Shown one piece after another: positions 10,437 through 20,068 of a stretch of DNA of 64,000 bases (position 1 is its first letter; each line of letters opens with the position of its first letter). This DNA comes from Atherinomorus stipes. Its lineage: Eukaryota; Chordata; Actinopteri; Atheriniformes; Atherinidae. The DNA lies in contig JALJCO010012892.1 in assembly GCA_023101725.1 (NCBI GenBank), positions 38,393-102,392 of the forward strand, read 5' to 3'. A program made the position numbers and the translations under genes. The notes under the pieces are model-generated. The model saw nothing but the letters and a program-made list of their open reading frames with translations, was not told the DNA's origin and made no database searches.

Positions 10437-12865
10437 AATGCTCTCCACAGTCTCAAGATCGCAGTGCAACAAAGCAGCTTTGGGATGTGATGGAACGGAA
10501 GATTCTCATCATGACACGGTGAAACGACAGATTCTCATCATGATGAGGTGGAACGAGAGATTGTCATCGTGATGAGGTGGAACGGGAGATTCTCATCATG
10601 ATGAGGTGGAACGAGAGATTGTCATCGTGATGAGGTGGAACGGGAGATTCTCATCATGATGAGGTGGAACGAGAGATTGTCATCGTGATGAGGTGGAACG
10701 AGATATTCTCATCATGATGAGGTGGAACGAGATATTCTCATCATGATAAGGTGGAAGGAAGATTGTCATCGTGATGAGGTGGAACGAGATATTCTCATCA
10801 TGATGAGGTGGAACGAGAGATTGTCATCGTGATGAGGTGGAACGGGAGATTCTCATCATGATGAGGTGGAACGAGAGATTGTCATCGTGATGAGGTGGAA
10901 CGAGATATTCTCATCATGATGAGGTGGAACGAGAGATTGTCATCGTGATGAGGTGGAACGGGAGATTCTCATCATGATGAGGTGGAACGAGAGATTGTCA
11001 TCATGATGAGGTGGAACGGGAGATTGTCATCATGATGAGGTGGAACGAGAGATTGTCATCGTGATGAGGTGGAACGAGATATTCTCATCATGATGAGGTG
11101 GAACGAGAGATTGTCATCGTGATGAGGTGGAACGGGAGATTCTCATCATGATGAGGTGGAACGAAAGATTCTCATCATGATGCGGTGGAATGAGAGATTC
11201 TCATCGTGATTTGGTGGAACGAGAGATTCTCATCATGATAGGGTGGAACAAAAGATTCTCATCATGATGCGGTGGAATGAGAGATTCTCATCATGATGCG
11301 GTGGAACGAGAGATTCTCATCATGATGCGGTGGAATGAGAGATTCTCATCATGATGCGGTGGAATGAGAGATTCTCACCGTGATGTGGTGGAACAGGAGA
11401 TTCTCACCGTGATGTGGTGGAACGGGAGATTCTCATCATGATGTGGTGGAACAGGAGATTCTCATCGTGATGAGGTAGAACGAGAGATTCTCACCGTGAT
11501 GCGGTGGAGCGAGAGATTCTCATCATGATGTGGTAGAAGAACGGGAGATTCTCAGCATGATGAGGTGGAACGAGAGATTGTCATCGTGATGAGGTGGAAC
11601 GAGATATTCTCATCATGATGAGGTGGAACGAGATATTCTCATCATGATGAGGTGGAACGAGAGATTGTCATCGTGATGAGGTGGAACGGGAGATTCTCAT
11701 CATGATGAGGTGGAACGAGAGATTGTCATCGTGATGAGGTGGAACGAGATATTCTCATCATGATGAGGTGGAACGAGAGATTGTCATCGTGATGAGGTGG
11801 AACGGGAGATTCTCATCATGATGAGGTGGAACGAAAGATTCTCATCATGATGCGGTGGAATGAGAGATTCTCATCGTGATTTGGTGGAACGAGAGATTCT
11901 CATCATGATGCGGTGGAATGAGAGATTCTCATCATGATGCGGTGGAACGAGAGATTCTCATCATGATGCGGTGGAATGAGAGATTCTCATCATGATGCGG
12001 TGGAACGAGAGATTCTCATCATGATGCGGTGGAATGAGAGATTCTCATCATGATGCGGTGGAATGAGAGATTCTCATCATGATGCGGTGGAACAGGAGAT
12101 TCTCACCGTGATGTGGTGGAACGGGAGATTCTCATCATGATGTGGTGGAACAGGAGATTCTCATCGTGATGAGGTAGAACGAGAGATTCTCACCGTGATG
12201 CGGTGGAACGAGAGATTCTCATCATGATGTGGTAGAAGAACGGGAGATTCTCATCATGATGCGGTGGAACGAGAGATTCTCATCATGATGCGGTGGAATG
12301 AGAGATTCTCATCATGATGCGGTGGAATGAGAGATTCTCATCATGATGCGGTGGAACAGGAGATTCTCACCGTGATGTGGTGGAACGGGAGATTCTCATC
12401 ATGATGTGGTGGAACAGGAGATTCTCATCGTGATGAGGTAGAACGAGAGATTCTCACCGTGATGCGGTGGAACGGGAGATTCTCATCATGATGTGGTAGA
12501 AGAACGGGAGATTCTCATCGTGATGAGGTGGAACAGGAGATTCTCATCGTGATGAGGTGGAACGAGAGATTCTCACCGTGATGTGGTGGAACAGGAGATT
12601 CTCATCGTGATGAGGTGGAACGAGAGATTCTCATCATGATGAGGTGGAACGGGAGATTCTCATCATGATGTGGTAGAAGAACGGGAGATTCTCAGAATGA
12701 TGAGGTGGAATGGGAGATTCTTATCATGCACCTTCAGTCAACAAATCTGGAGCAACTGTTTGACGCTCTCATATGGAGTGAAATCTCTGAGGAATCTTTC
12801 CAACACCCTGTTGAATCTATGCCACCAAACTTAAGGCAGTTCAAAAGGTGTCTCTTGTAATGTGG
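10437..12865 (+). pseudogene. Tc1-like transposase C-terminal remnant split by a minisatellite
   Basis: The left flank (10437-10510) and right flank (12722-12865) of the tandem array read as one stretch of a Tc1/mariner DD34E-type transposase gene near its 3' end. The left side carries the segment just after the catalytic region, ending in a V-x-ER-x-I-L-I-M-like motif. The right side continues with the NLEQL...SEESFQH-like C-terminal segment. Between them the 29-bp segment that encodes the VERxILIM part has been amplified in tandem. Because 29 is not a multiple of three the frame is destroyed. The N-terminal part of the gene is absent. Confidence 0.8.
10484..12729. repeat. 29-bp minisatellite, array 1 (about 77 copies)
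   Basis: The unit is close to GATGAGGTGGAACGGGAGAT followed by TCTCATCAT, 29 bases in all. Variants differ at GTCATCGT versus CTCATCAT, GAGG versus GCGG versus GTGG, and AACG versus AATG. In the left third two variants alternate, giving a 58-bp dimer pattern. A block around 11161 recurs around 11831, about 670 bp or 23 units on. A few units carry a 3-base insertion (GGTAGAAGAACGG). The unit contains the perfect palindrome CATCATGATG. Confidence 0.95.
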
Positions 12866-13354
12866 CCTTAGTGTAAGACCAATCTGGTAAGAGAACATAC
12901 TATTTCAGGCAGACTCATCCCCTCTGCCATCACCTTCTGTTACTGGATAAGATCTGTTGAATGCAATGAAACATGAAGACAGCCACTGAAAGTTTCTTGG
13001 CAGCAAATAATTAGGACTTTTCTCCTTTTTAAACACCCCCCCCCCCCCCAAAAAAAAAAAAACCCTATAAACTAAGTAGACGAAAAAATAAAATAAACTC
13101 CAGGAAACCAGAGCAAATGAGGCAGTAAACCTCTGCAGAACAAAAGAATTTTTGTTACAGAAAAGAAGAACAATAAACAAGTAAAATGTGTCACCCTATT
13201 AAACGTGTCTGTGGAAGTGCCAAAATTTGCTTCCTGACAAACATTCAAGGCATTCAATGTCGAGACTGTCTTCTCTCTTTCTTCCAGTCTCACTAATAAT
13301 AAGTCACCAATGTTTATATTTAAATTGTTTGCCTCCACAATGAAATGAACAAGC
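12866..13354. other. Unassigned sequence with a C/A homopolymer stretch
   Basis: No gene is recognised. A run of C followed by a run of A lies at about 13036-13062. The remainder has no pairing inverted ends. Confidence 0.5.
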
Positions 13355-13470
13355 AGAAATACACAGCATGGCCACCTGGATTTAACTTAGTAAATAGGTA
13401 GGAGCCTCCTATTGGATAATTACTGCTGGGTGATTATCTTTCAGCTGCAACAAATTATTTAACCCTAACA
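13355..13470. mobile_element. Fragment of a Tc1-like element end
   Basis: The text around CCACCTGGATTTAACTTAGT resembles the reverse complement of the right end of the Tc1-like element at 40195-41739 (near 41688-41716). It looks like a broken terminal fragment without transposase. The identification rests on this short match and on recall of the family. Confidence 0.5.
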
Positions 13471-13554
13471 TCCACATTCCCCCTCAACCATTCCCCTTTC
13501 CACCCTTCCCTTCCTCAGCTGTTCATCCATCGTCCTTCCCTCACTCACCCATTC

Positions 13555-14615
13555 ATTTAATTTAATTTAATCTATATAGCAAAAATTTCTACATCCAACT
13601 GACCAAAGTGCTTTACATAGCAGGACATCAACACAAGGCAAACAACAAAACAAACAAACAAACAAACAAACATAAGACCTAATTAAAAAGAGAAGAATTA
13701 ACTGGGAGAGAAAACTGGGAGCATAACTGTGTAACACTTTAAAGGTCAGTAACAAGATCTTGAACTGAACCCTGGCCTGATGAGAGGAGCCAGTGAAGAC
13801 TGGCTAGGATGGGAAATATGCTCATAATGATGAGAACCGGAGAGAAGGTGGGCTGCTGCATTTTGAACTGCCTAAAGACGTTGTGAGGAGGATTTACTAA
13901 GGTTGGCAAAAAATGAATTGCAATAATCAAGGCATGAAAAAATCAGAAGTTGAACAAGTTTCTGAAGGTCATACCTGGGAACATATGATTTTATCTTTGC
14001 AAGCATCCTCAAGAAAACAAAAAAGGAAAAGAAGTTCCTAACAACTATGTGTTTGTCAAACTTTAACAAGTTGTCCACCATGATTCCAAGGCTTTTCACA
14101 CAAGAACATCTAGAAAAAGCCAGGGGACCAAGGGCAGCTGTGGTGGAAGCAAGAACGGAGGGGGGCAAAATGGATAATCTCCGCTTTGTCCTGATTAAAA
14201 TGCAAAAAGTTCATAGACATCCAGGTTTGTAAGGTTGTAACTTGAGGCAGTTTAGCAGTGAGGTCATCAAGCCATCATCAGTATGTATGGAAAGGTAAAC
14301 CTGAATATCATCGGCATAGCAATGATAGGATAAGCTGTATTTCTGAAATATCTGACTTAAGGAAAGTAAATAGAGGGAAAACAGAAGGGGAACAAGGATT
14401 GAGCCTTGAGGGACCCCACAAACAAGTGCAGAAGAGGTGGAGGTGAATTGTCCTAGCTGGACCACAAATGATCTGTGTGTGAAGTATGACCGGAACCAGT
14501 TTAATAACTATCCTCGAGGTCGACCTGGTGTTCAAGGCGAGAGATCAGAATATGATGGTTCACTGTATCAAAGGTGGCTGAAAGATCTAATAAATTAGGA
14601 CCGTTGGTCTTCCTG
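13555..14615 (-). pseudogene. Decayed L2-like LINE reverse transcriptase, 3' part
   Basis: Read on the minus strand, successive frames give ordered pieces of a non-LTR reverse transcriptase. A GVPQGSIL motif near 14420 is followed by a CYADD catalytic motif near 14310, then a KSLGIMVDN segment near 14080, SCLDYCNS near 13905, ILASLHWL near 13800 and a TFKVLHSYAPSFLSQL-like tail near 13735. The order matches the C-terminal half of L2/CR1-type ORF2. Several frameshifts and stops break it, so it is old. The endonuclease domain is missing, as in most 5'-truncated LINE copies. Confidence 0.85.
13639..13671. repeat. (CAAA)n microsatellite
   Basis: A short AAAC/CAAA tract inside the decayed LINE fragment. 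Confidence 0.85.
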
Positions 14616-14840
14616 TGTCAAGGGTTAAATGAATGTCATTCATCAATCCATCTCTCCCTCCCTCAAGCATCTGTTCACCCATCTATCCATTCATCCAACT
14701 GTGTATTTATCCATCCATCCCTCCATTTCTTCTCTTCTTCCTTTTCCTCAGCCATTTGTGCTTTCATCCTCACCCTCATTTTCTTATATCCACCTTATTT
14801 CTGAGCTAGCGAATGTAGAAACAATTATGTGACCAACTTC
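14616..14840. repeat. CATC-rich simple sequence
   Basis: Imperfect CATC/CATT tetramers (CATCCATCC-like runs) run from about 14638 to 14730. No gene is seen. Confidence 0.7.
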
Positions 14841-14943
14841 CTGTGTTTTAGCTTACTGTTTTTAATGTTTTATCTGTTCTGTACAGTGCCCGGGGTACTC
14901 TGATAAAGTGCTTTTCAAATAAAATATTATTATCATTATTATG
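14841..14943 (+). repeat. LINE/SINE 3' tail with ATT-type microsatellite
   Basis: A motif of the type GATAAAGTGCTTTTCAAATA is followed by an ATTATTATC-like run, the usual look of an L2-type 3' tail. No coding part of this copy is visible upstream on the plus strand, so it is either severely truncated or a short SINE using an L2-type tail. Assignment is from recall of the tail pattern. Confidence 0.5.
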
Positions 14944-15339
14944 TAGGTAATAAGCCTAGAATCTTTAAAGGTTGCTCATGGCTTCACAGTCAGACGTGAC
15001 AGAGCTAAATTGCTAACATGGCTAATAATGCTACAGTTTGTTATTTTTGGCCAGATTTTCATCTCATCCTCCTCATCAGTTGTCCTGTGTCATCCTTCTA
15101 CATATAATTATTTCTTTCCACCTTGTCTGCCATCTGGGGTTGATAAGTTGGTTTGGATCTCTGACAAACTGAGATGACCCCCCCCACCCACCCACAGAGT
15201 TTCTCACAACCCCAGCCCAGATTAACCAATCAGAGAACTTCCACGGTTTGATTAAACCAGTAAACTCACATTGTTGAGGTGTGGTCTGTGCTGGCGGAAC
15301 AAAGAAAAGCTAAAAAATGTTTGCTGTTGCGTGTTCATG
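14944..15339. other. Unassigned sequence
   Basis: No gene is recognised; a short C-rich run lies near 15179-15195. Confidence 0.5.
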
Positions 15340-15541
15340 CTGTGTGTGTGCATGTGTGTGTGTGAGTCAAATCCACCATCCACTCTTCCAGTGTTCATCA
15401 TTCTTACTCCGGTCTTAAAACCACCACCTGGTTTATGTATCACAGCTCTGCAAACCCAGTTGACTTTCTCATGTTGTTCGCATTAAGGACGTAGTGTGTG
15501 TGTGTACGGGTGTGCATGTGTGTGTGTGTTTGTGTGTGCGT
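15340..15541. repeat. Two GT-rich microsatellite tracts
   Basis: Imperfect TG/GT runs at about 15340-15365 and 15495-15541, separated by non-repetitive sequence. Confidence 0.85.
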
Positions 15542-15544
15542 AGG

Positions 15545-16148
15545 CCAAGTAAGTTTTAAATAGATGCTGTTTTTATGATGTTATGTCTTTGGCAAAATGT
15601 GCACCAATTACTTATCTGGACAAGTCCCACTTTAACAGGCTTTCAGGCCTCCTTCACTGCCTTGTAAACCATGTCCTATCCTTCTCAGAATATAATGTGG
15701 TTTTGTTGGCATTAATGGGTTACTTCCTTTGGCTTGTTATATAATGATGTCACCTTCATAAACAGTGTTGATGGTTGGAGGTTTGAGGAAAAAAAATGGA
15801 TCACACAAAATTTTATGGACTAGAGACCTCCAACATAGCAAATTGTGTATTATTCTTCTCCCATAACTGTTGTTTGTTTTGTTTTCTCCTTGTTTAACTG
15901 GAGTCAAGAGTCCTATATAGAGGAAAGCAGACCAACAGGATGTAATCAGATGAACAGTCCTGGTCAGAGTCATTGTCTGGAGCATCAACTCCTGGTCGGG
16001 TCTTCCAAGGCAAAGTGGTCTCAGGGGATCGGTCAGCCAAAGAGCATCTCAAAGACTTCAGTGGACTGGGACGAGGATGAATTAGAGACGTCACCCAATG
16101 AGGAAAACCAGTGCTCCATCCTGGAGCCAGGCTTGATGAGGGGAGCCC
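15545..16148. other. Unassigned sequence
   Basis: An open frame at 15845-16243 runs on into the adjacent element and has no motif. I see no support for a gene. Confidence 0.5.
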
Positions 16149-16152
16149 TTAA

Positions 16153-16799
16153 AGGATACCTTTCTTGTTTTTTTTTTCAATCTGGACTTATTTCTAGGAG
16201 TACAGTATATTACTCACTGGTAAAGTTTCTGCATCACTTGTAGTGCTTCAGAAGATATCACGTTGAGTCGCCCTTCAGCATGCATCCAGTAATAATGGCG
16301 GAGACGGGGAAGTCACCATATAAGATATGATATGCAGCAAAACTCCCTGATTTTCACTAATACTTTAAGTAGAATGAACGAACAAACGAGTACTATTGTC
16401 CTGTGAGTCCAAATTTAGCTTTCCGTTAGTTATCATGGTGTTCTACACACTTTGTGGCCGCGCATTCATGATGGGCGCTTACGTAGTACAGCTGAGAAGA
16501 ACAGCTTGCTGCCCAGACAACAACAAAAACACAATCCATGAAACTCTGAACTTGCAGGACAATAGTACTCATTCGTTCATTCATTCAACTTCAAGTATTA
16601 ATGAAATCAAGGAGTTTTACTGCAGATAATGGGTTATATAGTGACTGCCCCGTCTCTGCCATTATACCGGATGTACACCGAAGGGCGACAACGTAATATC
16701 TTCCAAATAGCCCAAAGTGATGCAGAAACTTTACGGGAGAGTGAACGCATGTATACACCAGAAATAAAGTCATGGTTGAAAAAAAAGAAAGTTCTCCTT
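16153..16799. mobile_element. Palindromic TTAA-flanked MITE (647 bp)
   Basis: TTAA flanks both ends (16149-16152 and 16800-16803). The left terminal sequence AGGATACCTTTC pairs with the right end read inward, AAGGAGAACTTTC. Long inverted arms follow, running from the ends inward to about 16325 on the left and 16633 on the right. For example CGGAGACGGG near 16299 mirrors CCCGTCTCTG near 16648. There is no transposase. The right end resembles the end at 54946. Confidence 0.88.
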
Positions 16800-17025
16800 T
16801 TAACTCCCAGCTCAAAAATGCCACAGGTTGCCAACTCCGTGTGAATTCACTCCTTATTGGGAGGAAAATGTGGGTTGGGTGCATGGCAAATTGGGTGGTG
16901 ACCACCTAAATGAGGACCTAGGTGATCTGATCCTCTTTGACAGAAGCTGGCCCTAAGGAAGACCCTGGAAGCCTGAAGTAGTCTGCACCCCTAATTTACT
17001 AAAATCTGAAATAAAGAGTACTAAT

Positions 17026-18172
17026 GGGGGATTATCACGCTTCCGTGTTCCGAACTTCCGGTTTGAAACTCTTAGACGGCCCACTTCCGGTCCAGTTCAA
17101 TGTCCCTGCTTTACTTCGTAGATAACGTGAATAAACGCCAACCCTACTGAAATTTTCACGGATTCCAGACTGAAGTGATACTAAGGAGGAAGTGAATCAA
17201 AGCGATTCTCCAGAGTGAAGGGCCGAACTTTATAATAAAACAACGTAGCATGTTTGTTTGCAGCCGGTGGGGCACAACACCGGCACTTCACAGCATGCTA
17301 GCATTAGCCAGCTAGCGTTTACCGACGTGCTTAACTTTTTGCATCTTAAAACACACAAACATCTGAAAATCAGGTCTGTACCCACCCCCCACCCCCCCGT
17401 TTCCAGTGGAACAACTGGGGACTGCCAAGAAAGGAGACGCTCTCAGATGCTTGTGTTTTTTCAGCCGCACAAAGTTAGGCACGTCATCAAGCTGGCTAAT
17501 GCTAACCTGCTAACAGTAGTCCGCCAGCTACTACTCTGTTAAACTTTGTAAATCGGATAAACGCCAATGCCAAGTTTTCATTCCAGACTGAAGTGATGCT
17601 AAGGAAGAAGTGGATCAAAACGACCCGATTCGCCGCGGTGAAGGACCGAATTTTATAATAAAACGACACACGTTTGTTTGTGGCCGGCAGACTGCGCAGT
17701 CGTGTTAGCCTGTAAGCATTAGCCAGCTCGATGACGTGCCTAACTTTGTGCGGCTGAAAAGACACAAGCATCTGAAAGCGTCTCCTTTTTTTGGCAGTCC
17801 CCAGTTGTTCCACTGGAAACAGGGAGGTACAGACCCGATTTTCAGATGTTTGTGTGTTTTAAGACGCACAATGTTAAGCACGTCAGTAAACGCTAGCTGG
17901 CTAATGCTAGCATGCTGTGAAGTGCCGGTGTTGTGCCCCACCGGCGACAAACAAACGTGAGTTTTATTATAAAGTTCGGTCCTTCACCGCGGCGAATCGA
18001 TCGCTTTGATCCATGTCTTCCTTAGTATCACTTCAGTCTGGAATGAAAACTTAAGTATGTTTGGAGTTTATCCGATTTAAACAGTATAACAGAGCAGGAA
18101 CGGCTGTCGTTAAAATGGCTCGGAAGAGGAAGTGCCCAAATACCGGGAAGTTCCGGTAAGCGTGATAATCCC
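17026..18172. repeat. Large compound palindrome with repeated internal arms
   Basis: The outer ends GGGGATTATCACGCTT (left) and its mirror (right, about 18156-18172) enclose two halves that are inverted copies of each other. Each half is itself an inverted repeat: the segment around TTAGCCAGCT and GACGTGC occurs four times, near 17295, 17485, 17720 and 17885, in alternating orientation. A second block with CCAGACTGAAGTGAT occurs near 17165 and 17584 in direct orientation and near 18040 inverted. Open frames in it are by-products of the palindrome. It is best read as a rearranged MITE; its superfamily is not clear and I could not define a target duplication. Confidence 0.75.
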
Positions 18173-18610
18173 CTATTTGCACTTTGCGCAAATAGATTGT
18201 GCATACTGAGTTGTTATTGTTTGCAGGTGATCTACTAATGCCCCTTTTCCACTATCACTTATCTGCTCACCTCGCCTCAGTTAGTGGGCTTTTCTACTCT
18301 GGGTTTTCCGAGCTGAGGTGATACATTTTCTGTACCTCCTCTGGCGAGGTTCTCAGCGTGCTGAAGCGAGCTATGTCTGACATCATCTCACTGCATGCCA
18401 CCTATTGGCCAAGGGGTTAGCCAATCAGATGTCAGGGTCAGAGAGTGACATCATTAAAAGAGCGACAGTTCATAATCCCTACCAGTAAGTGGCGGTAACG
18501 CAACTAATGAATTGTTTGCCAGCAGCCAGTAAAAACAGCAACAGAAGAAAAAGACAAGCAGAGGGGAATATGAGACGTCTGTATGATATCATTTGTGAGC
18601 ACTTTGATAG

Positions 18611-19156
18611 AGTAGTGATAAAGCAGTTGGCACTGTTGCCAACTCTTCAGGGAGAGAAGTCGCTATTGGCTGCCCCAAACGCCGCTAGAAGTCGCTAAAT
18701 GATGTCGTCATGACAGCCAATCACTGTTGCACATGCACAGTACCATATAATGGTCTCCTGTATATTTAGCGTTTGACACGCTAAGTTTCCGATTTACAAG
18801 CGTACTGAAGAGGTGACATATTATCTGGATGAGAAGGAGTGATCAGGTCACCGCAACTGGGAAGGGCTGCTGCGTGCACCAGACAGCGTGAGCAGTGAGT
18901 GAGTGCTAGGAAACGGGGAGGGAGGGGCTGATGGCAGGCAGCACCCCGATGAACCGGTGGAGCCATATAAACTTCATCCGTCTCCATTAACACGAGAAAA
19001 GGTCGCTAGATTTGTCGCTAGGCGCTTTTTTTAAAATAAGTCGCTAGAGGGGTCTGAAAAGTCGTTAAATATAGCAACAAAGTTGCTAAGTTGGCAACAA
19101 TGGCAGTTGGTAATGCATCTGACTTTTAATCCAAGGGTCCTGGGTTCAAGTCCTCA
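18611..19156 (+). pseudogene. tRNA-Lys(TTT)-like sequence split by a hAT insertion
   Basis: Joining 18611-18630 to 19111 onward gives a tRNA-like order: a D-arm with AGTTGGTAATGC, an anticodon arm CTGACTTTTAATC with TTT, and a T-arm GGGTTCAAGTCC, which is the Pol III B box. The best resemblance is to vertebrate tRNA-Lys. The acceptor stem does not pair well and the D-arm is interrupted by 472 bp, so it is not a functional gene. It could be a tRNA pseudogene or the head of a SINE. Confidence 0.7.
18631..19102. mobile_element. Non-autonomous hAT element inside a tRNA-Lys-like sequence
   Basis: The ends are CACTGTTGCCAACT and, read inward from the right, CATTGTTGCCAACT. An 8-bp duplication GCAGTTGG flanks it at 18623-18630 and 19103-19110, as expected of hAT. 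The interior is rich in GTCGCTA-type motifs near both ends. The target duplication is part of the tRNA D-arm/A-box sequence. A related stretch appears near 27568-27690. Confidence 0.85.
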
Positions 19157-19159
19157 TTC

Positions 19160-19250
19160 AAACAAACATTTTTTTTTTTTCCTCCACGATCTTCTTGAGA
19201 ATATTGATAGATAGATCAGATTCTCAACAAGATCGTGAAGGAAAAAAAAA
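19160..19250. repeat. Hairpin spacer between two inverted tRNA-Lys-like sequences
   Basis: CCACGATCTTCTTGAGAAT near 19182 mirrors ATTCTCAACAAGATCGTG near 19220, separated by a short loop with GATAGATAGAT. Runs of T and A stand outside the two stems. The symmetry extends to the tRNA-like stretches on both sides. Confidence 0.85.
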
Positions 19251-19255
19251 GAAAA

Positions 19256-19333
19256 ATGTTCGCCTGAACAGGGATTTGAACCCTCCATCCTTGGGATTAA
19301 AGTCAGATATTCTACCAACTGATATCCAAACTC
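19256..19333 (-). pseudogene. tRNA-Lys-like sequence, minus strand
   Basis: On the minus strand it reads GGATATCAGTTGGTAGAATA, then CTGACTTTAATCCCAAGG, then a good B box GGGTTCAAATCC and a 3' end CTGTTCAGGCG, closely following vertebrate tRNA-Lys. One base is missing from the anticodon loop (three T instead of four) and the acceptor stem partner is poor, so I call it a pseudogene or SINE head rather than an active tRNA gene. Confidence 0.75.
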
Positions 19334-19439
19334 TACAAACAATGTCACAAATAAAAAATCTTGTCCATGCCTCTCATCTTCTTTCTCCTCTGCTTCCTCT
19401 GTTGCTGTTTTTATTTTTTTGTTGTACTGGGAAGATCCC

Positions 19440-19660
19440 CGAGGGGAAATTAGGGTTCTGCATTTCACCCATCTCTGTACATTAGCACCAGAGAGCAGTG
19501 GGCTGCTACTTAAAGCGCCCAGGGAGCAGTTGGTGGGGGTTAAGGACCTTGCTCAGGGGTCCACAGTGGTTCACCTGAATGTCGTGTCAGGGACTCGACC
19601 CCTGGCCCTCCACGCCAAAGCCCATGAAGCGACCACTGGGCTACCCACTCCCCTGGTGGT
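19440..19660 (-). repeat. SINE-like dispersed repeat with tRNA-like end
   Basis: The text around GGGCTGCTACTTAAAGCGCC, GACCTTGCTCAGGGGTCC and GGACTCGACCCCTGGCCCTC follows a layout common in fish repeats. On the minus strand the last part contains a B-box-like motif within a tRNA-like arrangement. It shares this design, though not close identity, with the SINE at 24134-24390. Confidence 0.5.
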
Positions 19661-20068
19661 TACTGGCGGTTGGCAAACATTTAATGAGGTGCATTACCGC
19701 CACCTACTGGTAGGGAGTGTGAACTGTTGCTGCTGCAGTTTACGTCGCACAGTCTAGTACATCGCAGGAGCTTCACTCTTACCCCGCCCACTTGTGATCC
19801 AGGTAATGGATTGTAATTGAAAAGTTACCAAGCCAAGCTGAACTGAGTTGAGTTTAGTTGAGTTGCGCTGACCTGTGCTGGTGGAAAAGGGCTAAAAGAC
19901 TGCTCACGCAATTGATAACAGGCACAAACAGCAGTATTTAAATGAGGATTTAATGCGCACTATTGCTTTGCCATGGAAAGTTGGAGGGCATGTGGTAAAC
20001 ACAAAATGAAATTTGACCTAATGGAGTTAAAGATGTAAAAATGAAAGAAGTTCAGAGTTCTTATGTAA

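Larger units (their letters stand above)
18239..19892. mobile_element. Harbinger-like non-autonomous element carrying nested repeats
   Basis: The ends are inverted: TGCCCCTTTTCCAC on the left and, read inward from the right, GCCCTTTTCCACCAGCAC. TAA stands outside both ends (18236-18238 and 19893-19895), which fits the TWA target preference of PIF/Harbinger elements. The same terminal style (GCCCCRTTTCCACC) marks the elements at 33514 and 40494. Inside are a hAT MITE, two inverted tRNA-Lys-like stretches and a SINE-like stretch, so little of the original element is left. Confidence 0.7.

Noticed and set aside
10484..12729. CRISPR-like appearance of regularly spaced repeats (also 23305-23815, 46262-47719 and 50937-51607)
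   Set aside because: The units abut head to tail with no unique spacers, no leader and no cas genes, and the genome is a fish. They are minisatellites.
17258..17950. Similar frames on both strands that could look like a gene pair
   Set aside because: They are mirror translations of a large palindrome.
19103..19333. Functional tRNA-Lys genes
   Set aside because: One is split by a hAT insertion and the other lacks a base in the anticodon loop; acceptor stems pair poorly.
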